IMG/VR virus record: IMGVR_UViG_3300031951_011359
Coordinates: 1 to 64,000 of that record
Source of the DNA: a virus
Strand: one strand, 5' to 3'
Length of the DNA stretch: 64,000 nt
Part shown: piece by piece, positions 43,088-49,283 of the stretch
Numbering within the stretch: position 1 is the stretch's first letter
How the letters are laid out: each line of letters opens with the position of its first letter
Program-made: the position numbers and the translations under genes
Notes under the pieces: generated by a model
Told to the model about the DNA's origin: nothing
The model's input: only the letters and a program-made list of their open reading frames with translations
Database searches by the model: none

Positions 43088-43522
43088 TTATTCAGTAAAT
43101 GATCTCAAAAACCAAACAAACTTTCCGTGTGCCTCATTGAGATCATCAAGTAAATTTGTTGTACCTCTTGAATTAAGTTCTTCTGCGATCTTTGCTGCTT
43201 CTCCAAACATTTCAATTATTGTAGTATGACATTTCAAGAGATCTTTAATCATCTCCATTTCAGAGAGACCACTTTTTGCTTCTGATACTCTGGATACTTC
43301 TGCAACTCTTGAGAGAGCACTAACTGGTTTAGCACCAAGAAATCTCATATGCTCGGAGATTCTATCAATCTCTTCAAAGAGTGCAGTATATTGCTCACCA
43401 AACATTGTATGAACTTGATAGAAATCAGGTCCAGTAATATGCCAATGATATACCCAAGTCTTTTGGAAAAGTACAAAAAGACTTGCTTGAGTATCAGAAA
43501 GTATTTTATATAGTTTTTCCAT
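43088..43522 (-). CDS. Dps-like ferroxidase/ferritin-fold protein
   Basis: A 144-residue four-helix protein. KTWVYHWHITGPDFYQVHTM and EEIDRISEHMRFLGAK show the Dps metal site: His in WHITG and in the following VH, then Asp53 and Glu57. Dps proteins bind and oxidise Fe(II), store iron and protect DNA. Residues for DNA binding are not obvious, so an iron or peroxide role is likelier. It has its own perfect late promoter, so it is probably made late and could be packaged or act in the dying host. Confidence 0.85.
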   Translation of the reverse strand: MEKLYKILSDTQASLFVLFQKTWVYHWHITGPDFYQVHTMFGEQYTALFEEIDRISEHMRFLGAKPVSALSRVAEVSRVSEAKSGLSEMEMIKDLLKCHTTIIEMFGEAAKIAEELNSRGTTNLLDDLNEAHGKFVWFLRSFTE

Positions 43523-43540
43523 TATACCATATTTTTTAGG

Positions 43541-43548
43541 TATTTATA
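43541..43548 (-). promoter_or_regulatory. Perfect T4-type late promoter TATAAATA (Dps gene)
   Basis: An exact TATAAATA lies 19 nt before the Dps ATG, in the gap next to tRNA-Val. Confidence 0.75.
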
Positions 43549-43550
43549 AT

Positions 43551-43622
43551 GGGCAATCGCAGATTCGAACTGCGGACTTTCTGCGTGTAAAGCAGACACT
43601 CTAACCGCTGAGTTAATCGCCC
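43551..43622 (-). tRNA. tRNA-Val (TAC anticodon)
   Basis: Acceptor GGGCGAT / ATTGCCC, anticodon arm TCTGC-TTTACAC-GCAGA with anticodon TAC, T-arm GCAG-TTCGAAT-CTGC. A complete class I tRNA of 72 nt. Confidence 0.93.
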
Positions 43623-43628
43623 AAGAAA

Positions 43629-43793
43629 TTAAATCTTGGTCATCATATATTCTACGGTATTTGCTACATCATTCATAGCATCCCGTAGATTTTCCCGTTG
43701 ACCCGACTCCTGCCTAACGACTGGGCGATGATCATCGGTTAAAGTCCAACGCCACTGTTTCATATCAGAGCAATACCAAAGATTAATTTTCAT
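43629..43793 (-). CDS. 54-residue phage protein, unknown function
   Basis: The frame MKINLWYCSDMKQWRWTLTD continues DHRPVVRQESGQRENLRDAM. It is Trp-rich at the N-terminus. It overlaps the 56-residue gene before it by 11 nt. It looks like a conserved small cyanophage protein. Confidence 0.65.
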   Translation of the reverse strand: MKINLWYCSDMKQWRWTLTDDHRPVVRQESGQRENLRDAMNDVANTVEYMMTKI

Positions 43794-43953
43794 TCTTCTG
43801 ATATTCTAGTTTAATCCAGTTTAGAAGAGCATTGACTTCCATAGAAGAATGATGTGGTTCTCCAAGATAATACTCAGTTGTTGCTACATCAGCAGCATAC
43901 TTTTCAAGTGCTGCAATAGCGACTTCTCTATCACGTTGGGAAATAAGAGACAT
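43783..43953 (-). CDS. 56-residue phage protein, unknown function
   Basis: The frame MSLISQRDREVAIAALEKYA continues ADVATTEYYLGEPHHSSMEV. It is probably helical. A GGAGG is close before the ATG, and a composite terminator/promoter lies upstream, so this gene likely starts a transcript. Confidence 0.65.
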   Translation of the reverse strand: MSLISQRDREVAIAALEKYAADVATTEYYLGEPHHSSMEVNALLNWIKLEYQKNEN

Positions 43954-43974
43954 AAACCTCCTAACTCGTTATCT

Positions 43975-44008
43975 ATAATACACTAAAAAGGGGGTCTTGT
44001 CAACCCCC
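43975..44008 (-). promoter_or_regulatory. Porin terminator with embedded sigma-70 promoter
   Basis: The 6-bp stem GGGGGT / ACCCCC with a 7-nt loop ends the porin gene, with five T after it. TTGACA (43998-44003) in the loop and stem, a 17-bp spacer, and TATTAT (43975-43980) form a promoter for the 56-residue gene. Confidence 0.8.
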
Positions 44009-44030
44009 AATTTACACTATGTAGGAATTA

Positions 44031-45548
44031 TCAGAACGTAAACTTCGTCTGAATCACACCACCATAGTTGGAAGATGCACCAGCAAATGCCTGATTGTTA
44101 GAGGCATAGAACACTGCAGGAGTTACAGTGATATTGTCGGACACCTTATACTTGTAGAAGACTTCCCACATCGTTGCATCCTTATCCAGTCCTTCCGCGT
44201 TACCAGGTTGACCGATGGCGAAACCAGCAGAGTTACCCTTAGCAAACACATTAGACCACTGGAGACCAGCATACCAAGTCTGTGAATCGGTAGCACCAGC
44301 AGGAGTTGCCTGACCTGCTGCATCCAGACTTACGGTGTTCCAACCATAACCAGCACTCACAGAAGGAATGATACCAGAAGTCTTGGGTTGCCAATAAGCA
44401 CTCAGGGCATAACCATTAGAGGTTTGTCCAGGAGCAAGGGCACCAGACTTACCAGCAAGTGCGTTGAAAGTACGAACACGAGTACCTTCAGTACCATAAC
44501 GGTAACCGAATGCAGCACCCCACTGAGGAGCACGATAACCAATTTGCGCCAGAGTATTCAGAGCACCAGATTCGTTGAACTCACCTTTGGTGGAATCACC
44601 ACCATTTTGAGCAACATAGTTCACACCAGCAACGAAACCACCTTTACCTTTCTTGGTAGGTTGTGCCCACTGAGCACCGAAACCAGCACCAGTTGCTTTG
44701 TTATAAACACCAGGAGCACCAGCAAGTTGGAAGAAATCAAGGATTTCAGACTTATATGCGGTAGGAACCCAAGTCATCTCAGTGTTGCGAACCAGAGCAC
44801 CAGCAGTCAGAGTTACACCCTTAGCAAGTGCAGGGAACTGGTAGTAAAGGCGGTCAAGAGTAACTGCGTTTGCAGTGCTCTCTGCCTTATCCAGTTTGAA
44901 CAGGGAAGAAGATGAACCGAAGGGTTGACTGGAGAAGTTACCCGAACGCAGACGAGTGCGGAGCAGGTCTTTACCAGTGAACGAAGTATCAAAGTTCAGA
45001 CGGAGATCGTAGTTGAATGCAGTGTTACCAACATTCGTGCTAGCAGGAGCCTTGGAAGTACCAGGAGTCCAAGCATTATCTACACCACCAAGAACAAAGT
45101 TTACTTCACCTTTCAGTTTAGTGGTAGTAGAGAAACGGGTTGCTTCCAGAGCACCCACTTTTGCTTCCAGAGTAGATACACGACCACGAATCACGGCAAG
45201 TTCATCAGAGAACTCGTTAGCAAGACGCTTCAGTTCATCAGTAACTTCAGTCACACGGTCAAGGCAAGCATTCAGAAGTGCTGCTGCCTCATAACGGGAC
45301 ATTGCCTTACCACCAGCAAAAGTGCCGTTGGGGTAACCAGCAACGCAACCATAACGCTCTACAAGGTTGCTGAGTGCCTGATATGCCCAATCAGTGGGTT
45401 GCACATCAGAAAGTTGTGAGACACTTGTAACCTGCTCAGTGGAAGAGTACTGGTTGACTGCTGCCATATTAAGGTCTGCGGCATTCGCAGCAACAGGAGC
45501 AACCATTCCCAGAGCAACAGGTGCAAGCATCAGTTGTTTGAGTTTCAT
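44031..45548 (-). CDS. SLH/OprB-type cyanobacterial outer-membrane porin
   Basis: A 505-residue protein. MKLKQLMLAPVALGMVAPVA plus ANA is a signal peptide. Residues about 48-100 (VQPTDWAYQALSNLVERYGC and GTFAGGKAMSRYEAAALL) are an S-layer-homology domain, followed by a coiled stretch (LKRLANEFSDELAVIRGRVS) and a C-terminal beta-barrel ending in Phe (TKFTF). This is the host iron/carbohydrate-selective porin type (SomA-like). Phages rarely carry it. It has its own sigma-70 promoter and terminator, unlike its neighbours, which suggests recent acquisition from a host. It may change permeability or receptors during infection. Confidence 0.92.
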   Translation of the reverse strand: MKLKQLMLAPVALGMVAPVAANAADLNMAAVNQYSSTEQVTSVSQLSDVQPTDWAYQALSNLVERYGCVAGYPNGTFAGGKAMSRYEAAALLNACLDRVTEVTDELKRLANEFSDELAVIRGRVSTLEAKVGALEATRFSTTTKLKGEVNFVLGGVDNAWTPGTSKAPASTNVGNTAFNYDLRLNFDTSFTGKDLLRTRLRSGNFSSQPFGSSSSLFKLDKAESTANAVTLDRLYYQFPALAKGVTLTAGALVRNTEMTWVPTAYKSEILDFFQLAGAPGVYNKATGAGFGAQWAQPTKKGKGGFVAGVNYVAQNGGDSTKGEFNESGALNTLAQIGYRAPQWGAAFGYRYGTEGTRVRTFNALAGKSGALAPGQTSNGYALSAYWQPKTSGIIPSVSAGYGWNTVSLDAAGQATPAGATDSQTWYAGLQWSNVFAKGNSAGFAIGQPGNAEGLDKDATMWEVFYKYKVSDNITVTPAVFYASNNQAFAGASSNYGGVIQTKFTF

Positions 45549-45581
45549 AAAGATTTGTTTTTAGTACTAAACGACATGGTA

Positions 45582-45686
45582 CTTCAGGGTTATTTAAACC
45601 CTTTGTATATGGGTCACATAATTGGTGCGAGTAGTTGGGGCACCAATTATGCAAGGTTATTTAGAGAATCTTAAGCAAAACTTAAG
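45582..45686 (-). promoter_or_regulatory. Porin 5' leader with three hairpins
   Basis: The ~140-nt leader holds CTTAAG / CTTAAG with a 5-nt loop, then a perfect 12-bp stem CATAATTGGTGC / GCACCAATTATG with an 11-nt loop, then AGGGTT / AACCCT. No U-tract follows the long stem, so it is not a simple terminator. Confidence 0.6.
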
Positions 45687-45696
45687 TTCGAGGATT

Positions 45697-45725
45697 ATCA
45701 TAGTATAGTTTTGTTCTTCTGTCAA
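45697..45725 (-). promoter_or_regulatory. Sigma-70 promoter of the porin gene (TTGACA-17-TATGAT)
   Basis: A perfect TTGACA and a TATGAT box at the ideal 17-bp spacing lie about 150 nt before the porin ATG, in the gap after tRNA-Gly. Confidence 0.8.
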
Positions 45726-45744
45726 CTAAGGTTTCTTTAAGAAA

Positions 45745-45815
45745 GCGGAGTATCGGATTCGAACCGACGACGAACTGCTTGGAAGGCAGCCATTCTACCA
45801 CTGAATTAACTCCGC
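45745..45815 (-). tRNA. tRNA-Gly (TCC anticodon)
   Basis: Acceptor GCGGAGT / ACTCCGC, anticodon arm with loop CTTCCAA (TCC), T-arm CGG-TTCGAAT-CCG. It is the last tRNA of the 45.7-46.8 kb array. Confidence 0.92.
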
Positions 45816-45820
45816 AAATG

Positions 45821-45840
45821 ATGGAGGATTTCTCCTCCAT
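45821..45840 (-). other. 8-bp hairpin with GNRA-type loop between tRNA-Gly and tRNA-Thr
   Basis: ATGGAGGA / TCCTCCAT is a perfect stem with loop GAAA on the minus strand, a GNRA tetraloop in RNA. It could be a processing signal in the tRNA transcript. Confidence 0.5.
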
Positions 45841-45893
45841 GCACACTTCCTTCACACAAAAGAAAGTATAAGACATAAAGAGTATTATGTCAA

Positions 45894-45964
45894 GCCCCCG
45901 ACAAGATTCGAACTTGCGACCAGCGGTTTACAAAACCGCTGCTCTACCACTGAGCTACAAGGGC
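45894..45964 (-). tRNA. tRNA-Thr (TGT anticodon)
   Basis: Acceptor GCCCTTG / CGGGGGC with two G-T pairs, anticodon arm GCGGT-TTTGTAA-ACCGC (TGT), T-arm CAAG-TTCGAAT-CTTG. It is complete. Confidence 0.92.
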
Positions 45965-45968
45965 AAAT

Positions 45969-46034
45969 GGGTAACGAGTGCCCGTCACCCGCAGGAGACA
46001 CTTCCTGCAAGTTTCACTGCATTAGAGGGCAGTG
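45969..46034 (-). other. Three consecutive hairpins in a tRNA spacer
   Basis: Read on the minus strand: CACTGC / GCAGTG (8-nt loop), then GCAGGA / TCCTGC (6-nt loop) directly abutting GGGTGACG / CGTTACCC (8 bp with one G-U pair, 6-nt loop). No U-tract follows. It lies between the degenerate class II tRNA and tRNA-Thr. It may be a small structured RNA, a processing element, or a tRNA-derived remnant. Confidence 0.5.
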
Positions 46035-46072
46035 AATAAAACGTTTCTAATAGCCTCTCTTACCTCCCATAA

Positions 46073-46165
46073 GGAAGATGTAGGTATCGAACCTACAAAA
46101 GACAGTCCCTAAGAACTGCTGGGAATTCCACCCAGAACGTAGTTTAGAAGAACCAAAGTCCTTCC
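46073..46165 (-). tRNA. Degenerate class II tRNA-like element
   Basis: 93 nt, 2 nt after tRNA-Asn in the transcript. T-arm GTAGG-TTCGATA-CCTAC and a 6-bp variable arm CAGTTC-TTAG-GGACTG are intact, and the ends pair as GGAAGG / TCTTCC with a G-T. The anticodon arm CTGGG-TGGAATT-CCCAG lacks U33, so no isotype can be read, and the D-arm is abnormal. It is probably a decayed or unusual tRNA. Confidence 0.45.
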
Positions 46166-46167
46166 AA

Positions 46168-46240
46168 CTGGGGCGGCAGGGATCGAACCTGCGACCTAGA
46201 TGTTAACAGCATCCCGCTACTACCGCTGAGCTACACCCCA
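46168..46240 (-). tRNA. tRNA-Asn (GTT anticodon)
   Basis: Acceptor TGGGGTG / CGCCCCA, anticodon arm GATG-CTGTTAA-CATC (GTT), T-arm GCAGG-TTCGATC-CCTGC. Its first 10 nt contain the stop codon of an upstream HNH gene. Confidence 0.92.
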
Positions 46241-46533
46241 TTATGTTGTTCGTGATGTATTTCTCTATGGCAATTAGCACACACAAGAATACATTTATCT
46301 GCTTCTGCTTTTTGTTTTTCTATGGCAGCGGTGGTTCCAAGATTTTTTGTTTCTTTGGTAGTGGGATCAAGATGATGAAACTCTAATGCAGAAATGCATT
46401 TATTGTAACCACATCTTTCACACTTACCACCTTTATATTCTACTAGAAGAAGTTTGTTTTGCTTGCGTCTTTTAATGACACTTGCTTTATTTGCTTCTCT
46501 ACGATCAGCATAGGTTCTGGTTTCCTTAGTCAT
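46231..46533 (-). CDS. HNH endonuclease overlapping tRNA-Asn
   Basis: A 100-residue protein with a basic N-terminus and the module GGKCERCGYNKCISALEFHH, then LDPTTK and CILVCANCHREIHH. The HNH core HHLDP and paired CxxC match the enzyme next to tRNA-Pro. Its TAG stop is formed by bases 8-10 of tRNA-Asn. It splits the tRNA array, the mark of an endonuclease inserted at a tRNA locus. Confidence 0.88.
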   Translation of the reverse strand: MTKETRTYADRREANKASVIKRRKQNKLLLVEYKGGKCERCGYNKCISALEFHHLDPTTKETKNLGTTAAIEKQKAEADKCILVCANCHREIHHEQHNGV

Positions 46534-46568
46534 AAGGTAGAAGTTTTATTGTTCTACCATTATTTATA
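46534..46568 (-). promoter_or_regulatory. Late promoter overlapping a start-region hairpin (HNH gene)
   Basis: A perfect TATAAATA (46561-46568) is followed at 2 nt by GGTAGAA / TTCTACC, a 7-bp inverted repeat with a 9-nt loop ending 2 nt before the ATG. The predicted late start (46555) lies in the left arm and would destroy the hairpin, as in the T4 I-TevI control scheme. Confidence 0.65.
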
Positions 46569-46581
46569 AGGGAATAAATGT

Positions 46582-46657
46582 GCCGTTGTGGGGGAATCGA
46601 ACCCCTACTTCTCCAACTCCCTTGTCGGGGTGTCCTGACCACTAGACTACCAACGGC
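46582..46657 (-). tRNA. Degenerate tRNA-like element (Asp/Glu-type D-arm)
   Basis: 76 nt with acceptor GCCGTTG / CAACGGC, D-arm GTCTAGTGGTCAGGAC as in Glu/Asp tRNAs, and T-loop TTCGATT. The middle cannot form a normal 5-bp anticodon stem with a 7-nt loop and lacks U33, and the T-stem is one base too long. Probably a decayed tRNA. Confidence 0.45.
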
Positions 46658-46665
46658 TTGATGGA

Positions 46666-46736
46666 GTAAGTGTGATATATCTCATAAGGATATAACAGGG
46701 ACTTACCCTCTATCAGTTTATATATGGAGATAAACT
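46666..46736 (-). other. Structured spacer between tRNA-Arg and the degenerate tRNA
   Basis: GTAAGT / ACTTAC encloses TATATC / GATATA with a 7-nt loop; beside it AGTTTAT / ATAAACT has an 8-nt loop. It contains no start codon and no long frame. It may guide processing of the tRNA transcript. Confidence 0.45.
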
Positions 46737-46742
46737 CCAAGC

Positions 46743-46815
46743 GGGTTAGGAGGGACTCGAACCCCCGACCAACAAATTAGAAGTTTGTGGCTCTATCCAT
46801 CTGAGCTACTAACCC
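46743..46815 (-). tRNA. tRNA-Arg (TCT anticodon)
   Basis: Acceptor GGGTTAG / CTAACCC, D-arm AGCTCAGATGGATAGAGC, anticodon arm ACAAA-CTTCTAA-TTTGT (TCT), T-arm GGGGG-TTCGAGT-CCCTC. It is the first tRNA of the array. Confidence 0.95.
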
Positions 46816-46902
46816 AAGAGACCTCCTGGTTTGTGCATCGTTGAGAGGCATAGGAGGGGCGGGACTTATAGGAGGGTTGGAACCTCGCCTGCCCATGAGA
46901 AT

Positions 46903-46931
46903 ATTATACTACTCCTTCGGGCAGTCGTCAA
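46903..46931 (-). promoter_or_regulatory. Sigma-70 promoter of the tRNA array (TTGACG-17-TATAAT)
   Basis: TTGACG and a perfect TATAAT with a 17-bp spacer overlap the 3' end of the gene upstream and point to tRNA-Arg, about 90 nt away. Confidence 0.8.
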
Positions 46932-47313
46932 CCCAGACTGCACAGATTCTCATTTCTCCACCAAGCAGTCTCTGTGCCTCACTGCCGTCTGGTGGTTTCT
47001 CAACATATTTTTGTTTATATTTCTTATCATAATCGGAAATAATCCGATCATACTCTGGTGTTACAGCATCAATCGCACGATCCACATCACGCTTAACTCT
47101 ACGTTCTACTGCATGAGGATCTTGAAGAATAAGTTCATTAATAATAGTTTGCGGGAAATATTTTCTCTGAACCTCATCCAGTAAATCCCAAAGTCCATTT
47201 TCGGAAATTCCCGTGCATTGTGAGAGTGCTGCAATAAGACTTGATAATACTAAACCAACTATAAGCAGTTGTTTCTTATCTGTTTTCTTTTTACCAAAGT
47301 TAAAATTAAACAT
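46909..47313 (-). CDS. Membrane-anchored protein, unknown function
   Basis: A 134-residue protein with a basic start MFNFNFGKKKTDKKQLLIVG and one membrane helix or signal (LLIVGLVLSSLIAALSQC). The soluble part is charged (VERRVKRDVDRAIDAVTPEY) and ends with two Cys (ICAVWVDDCPKE). The Cys after the hydrophobic run could be a lipoprotein site. Unknown role; it lies near tail-lysozyme and envelope genes. Confidence 0.7.
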   Translation of the reverse strand: MFNFNFGKKKTDKKQLLIVGLVLSSLIAALSQCTGISENGLWDLLDEVQRKYFPQTIINELILQDPHAVERRVKRDVDRAIDAVTPEYDRIISDYDKKYKQKYVEKPPDGSEAQRLLGGEMRICAVWVDDCPKE

Positions 47314-47338
47314 AAGAGCGCAGCACTCTTAATATGTA

Positions 47339-47530
47339 TCAGTCCTCTTCGGTAAATTCTGCAGGAGTTTCTTCTGTTAGTTCTGGTTCTGGAAGAGTAA
47401 CTCCAATTTGAGTTAGATACTCAATTGCACCCTGAACTTTCCAAAAAAGTTCTCTACTTTGATTCATTTGTTGTTCTAGAGTAATTCTTTGCTCTAAAAG
47501 ATTTTTAAGATGTTCTTGCTGTTCAGTCAT
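47339..47530 (-). CDS. Small coiled-coil protein
   Basis: The 63-residue frame MTEQQEHLKNLLEQRITLEQ is Gln/Glu/Leu-rich, ending in the acidic TEETPAEFTEED. It is typical of small conserved cyanophage proteins. No function assigned. Confidence 0.7.
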   Translation of the reverse strand: MTEQQEHLKNLLEQRITLEQQMNQSRELFWKVQGAIEYLTQIGVTLPEPELTEETPAEFTEED

Positions 47531-47539
47531 TTTCCTATA

Positions 47540-47577
47540 AAAAGTAAAAAGTAAAGGGGAGTCATTCCACTCCCCTT
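47540..47577 (-). terminator. Rho-independent terminator of the tail-lysozyme-like gene
   Basis: A 9-bp stem AAGGGGAGT / ACTCCCCTT with a 6-nt loop is followed by T-rich tracts on the minus strand. Confidence 0.8.
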
Positions 47578-47582
47578 ATATA

Positions 47583-48251
47583 TCAAACTTCTACCGTGAT
47601 CAGTTTGGAAGCATATTCATGAGCATACGAAGTGCGGGCACCATGATGTCCCCAACCAATCCAACTATACGCATAGTCCATGTAACGATTGATAGACTTA
47701 CCAGGAGTTTTCATCCTATCTTCAATACGTTGCCATTGAACTTCAGTCGTTAGATAACGAAGTTGCGTGTGAAGTTCTGATGGAGAACCACCATACTTCT
47801 TAGCAAAATCACCCAATCCATAATAACGATTGGCAGATGTCCATTGAATCAGTCCGTAACCGCGACCGCAGTTACCCCAACTGGTTCTACTACCACCTTC
47901 ACAAATGTTAGGAACAAAAGTTGATTCCTGACGAATGTTACCCATGATGGTAGCAAGGGCGTTTCTGTCTTTAATACCACGATTCTGGAAAAATGCCAGA
48001 GTAGCATTCTCATGTTCATTACACCCTTTACAAATTAACCTTGTCTCTTTAGGTTTTGCGGGAGCAACCTCGCGGATTGCTGTCTTCTTTTCATCTACAA
48101 GATTAAACTCTTTGATAATAGCAAATGGTTTGGTCGTTGGTTCCACTGGTGGTGGAGGACCTTGCATCTTGTAGTTGACGAATGGCAGTGATGCCGTACT
48201 GGTTGTAACCGTTGCCAGAAGAGGCAGGGCTACTGTAAAGATAGATTGCAT
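47583..48251 (-). CDS. Exported tail-lysozyme-like protein
   Basis: A 222-residue protein from the ATG MQSIFTVALPLLATVTTSTA; the longer TTG start has no SD. The N-terminus is a signal peptide or anchor. The C-terminal half (RNALATIMGNIRQESTFVPN, GYGLIQWTSANRYYGL, WIGWGHHGARTSYAHEY) matches the phage tail lysozyme fold: a catalytic Glu in RQES and the QWT motif. It may attack peptidoglycan from the periplasm. The Cys pairs (CKGC, ICEGG) suggest disulfides. It is controlled by both a sigma-70 and a late-type box. Confidence 0.8.
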   Translation of the reverse strand: MQSIFTVALPLLATVTTSTASLPFVNYKMQGPPPPVEPTTKPFAIIKEFNLVDEKKTAIREVAPAKPKETRLICKGCNEHENATLAFFQNRGIKDRNALATIMGNIRQESTFVPNICEGGSRTSWGNCGRGYGLIQWTSANRYYGLGDFAKKYGGSPSELHTQLRYLTTEVQWQRIEDRMKTPGKSINRYMDYAYSWIGWGHHGARTSYAHEYASKLITVEV

Positions 48252-48375
48252 TAATTTTAATTGAACTCTACATCCCAATAGAAAGGGGGTATACCACCCC
48301 TCTCGGGGGGCACTTTCCTGGGCTCTAATATCACATCAAATTCTCATGATGCAATCCCTGTGTGAGGGATTTTTC

Positions 48376-48404
48376 ATAATAAGTTAATATTTAGGATATG
48401 TCAA
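48376..48404 (-). promoter_or_regulatory. Composite promoter: TTGACA-17-TATTAT with a late box in the spacer
   Basis: TTGACA and TATTAT with a 17-bp spacer point to the tail-lysozyme-like gene. CCTAAATA (48388-48395) inside the spacer also fits the late box NATAAATA loosely. The leader that follows has a 7-bp hairpin AATCCCT / AGGGATT. Confidence 0.65.
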
Positions 48405-48429
48405 GTGTGCCAGTCTAGAAAGTGTCTCT

Positions 48430-48437
48430 CCTAAATA
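48430..48437 (+). promoter_or_regulatory. Late-type promoter box CCTAAATA (plus-strand island)
   Basis: CCTAAATA lies 26 nt before the first plus-strand gene. CTAAATA boxes recur before other genes of this window (53.3, 55.0 and 56.7 kb). Confidence 0.5.
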
Positions 48438-48462
48438 AGCTAGGTTTATCATCTCTAGAACA

Positions 48463-48924
48463 ATGAAAAGACTTCTACTAGCCTTTTCGTTATTCTTCAC
48501 TACTCCTGTCTTTGCAGGTGAAATTACATCCAAAATTGTTGATTCCGTTCAATTAAGCGTTCAGGGTGCAGCGGTTCAATCAACTAGAGTCGGTGGTCAG
48601 TATACCGTCTCTGGTACTAACATCAACGTCACAACTCTTGGAGGAGTTGGATCTGCAGGTTCTTATAACATCAATACCAATGGTGCGGCATTTAGTTTTA
48701 GTGAATCTACAATTACTGCTGATACAGTTGTCTCCTCTCAGTCGGCAGCTAATGGAACAATTGCCGCTCCCAACCTTTATAGCGACTCTACTACTCAGTT
48801 AGGTGGCTCTGCAGGTTCTCTTGCAGGAACTCTGAGTTCAACTGGCGTTCCTACCATCACTGCTGGTGGTCCTGGAAGCACTGGTACAGCACAAAGAACC
48901 GTTGAGTTAAGCGTATTCAAGTGA
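48463..48924 (+). CDS. Secreted Ser/Thr/Gly-rich protein, unknown function
   Basis: A 153-residue protein with a signal peptide MKRLLLAFSLFFTTPVFAGE. The mature part is rich in Ser/Thr/Gly/Asn (QYTVSGTNINVTTLGGVGSA, AAFSFSESTITADTV). The next protein repeats the pattern YTVTGTNINI and FQFSETHLT, so the two are diverged paralogues. It is the first gene of the plus-strand island, behind a late-type box. Possible surface or curli-like fibre component; function unknown. Confidence 0.75.
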   Translation: MKRLLLAFSLFFTTPVFAGEITSKIVDSVQLSVQGAAVQSTRVGGQYTVSGTNINVTTLGGVGSAGSYNINTNGAAFSFSESTITADTVVSSQSAANGTIAAPNLYSDSTTQLGGSAGSLAGTLSSTGVPTITAGGPGSTGTAQRTVELSVFK

Positions 48925-49283
48925 AACACATAACTCCCGTTTTGCTGCTGGCAACGGGACTTATATCTCCTTGTTTTGCAGCACCTGTCACTCCTAATTT
49001 TACGAGTGGCACGATTACTTCTGAGACCAAAACTCGCACTGAGGTGGTTGAAGTTATCAAACAAATAGAATATACAACTGGGACATCTTATACTGTCACT
49101 GGTACTAATATCAATATACCTGACCGTCCTGGTCCAGGTGCGAACTACACAATTCAAACGCAAGGTGCTCCGTTCCAGTTTAGTGAAACTCACTTGACTC
49201 CTGGAATTGCGAAAGAAACATGGATAGATCGCAAAACGGTAGAAGAGTCTACCACAAATTCATTATCGGTCTTCACGCAATAG
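48921..49283 (+). CDS. Secreted protein, paralogue of the upstream gene
   Basis: Starts at GTG overlapping the previous TGA (GTGA). Signal peptide MKHITPVLLLATGLISPCFA; the mature part has TGTSYTVTGTNINIPDRPG and APFQFSETHLTPG, matching the first island protein. 120 residues. Unknown role, probably envelope- or periplasm-facing. Confidence 0.72.
   Translation: MKHITPVLLLATGLISPCFAAPVTPNFTSGTITSETKTRTEVVEVIKQIEYTTGTSYTVTGTNINIPDRPGPGANYTIQTQGAPFQFSETHLTPGIAKETWIDRKTVEESTTNSLSVFTQ

Noticed and set aside
45682-45876. Frame of 64 codons covering tRNA-Gly
   Set aside because: Most of it is the tRNA-Gly gene and its flanks.
46840-46905. Another tRNA before tRNA-Arg
   Set aside because: A T-arm-like GAGG-TTCCAAC-CCTC exists, but no acceptor partner or anticodon arm can be found.
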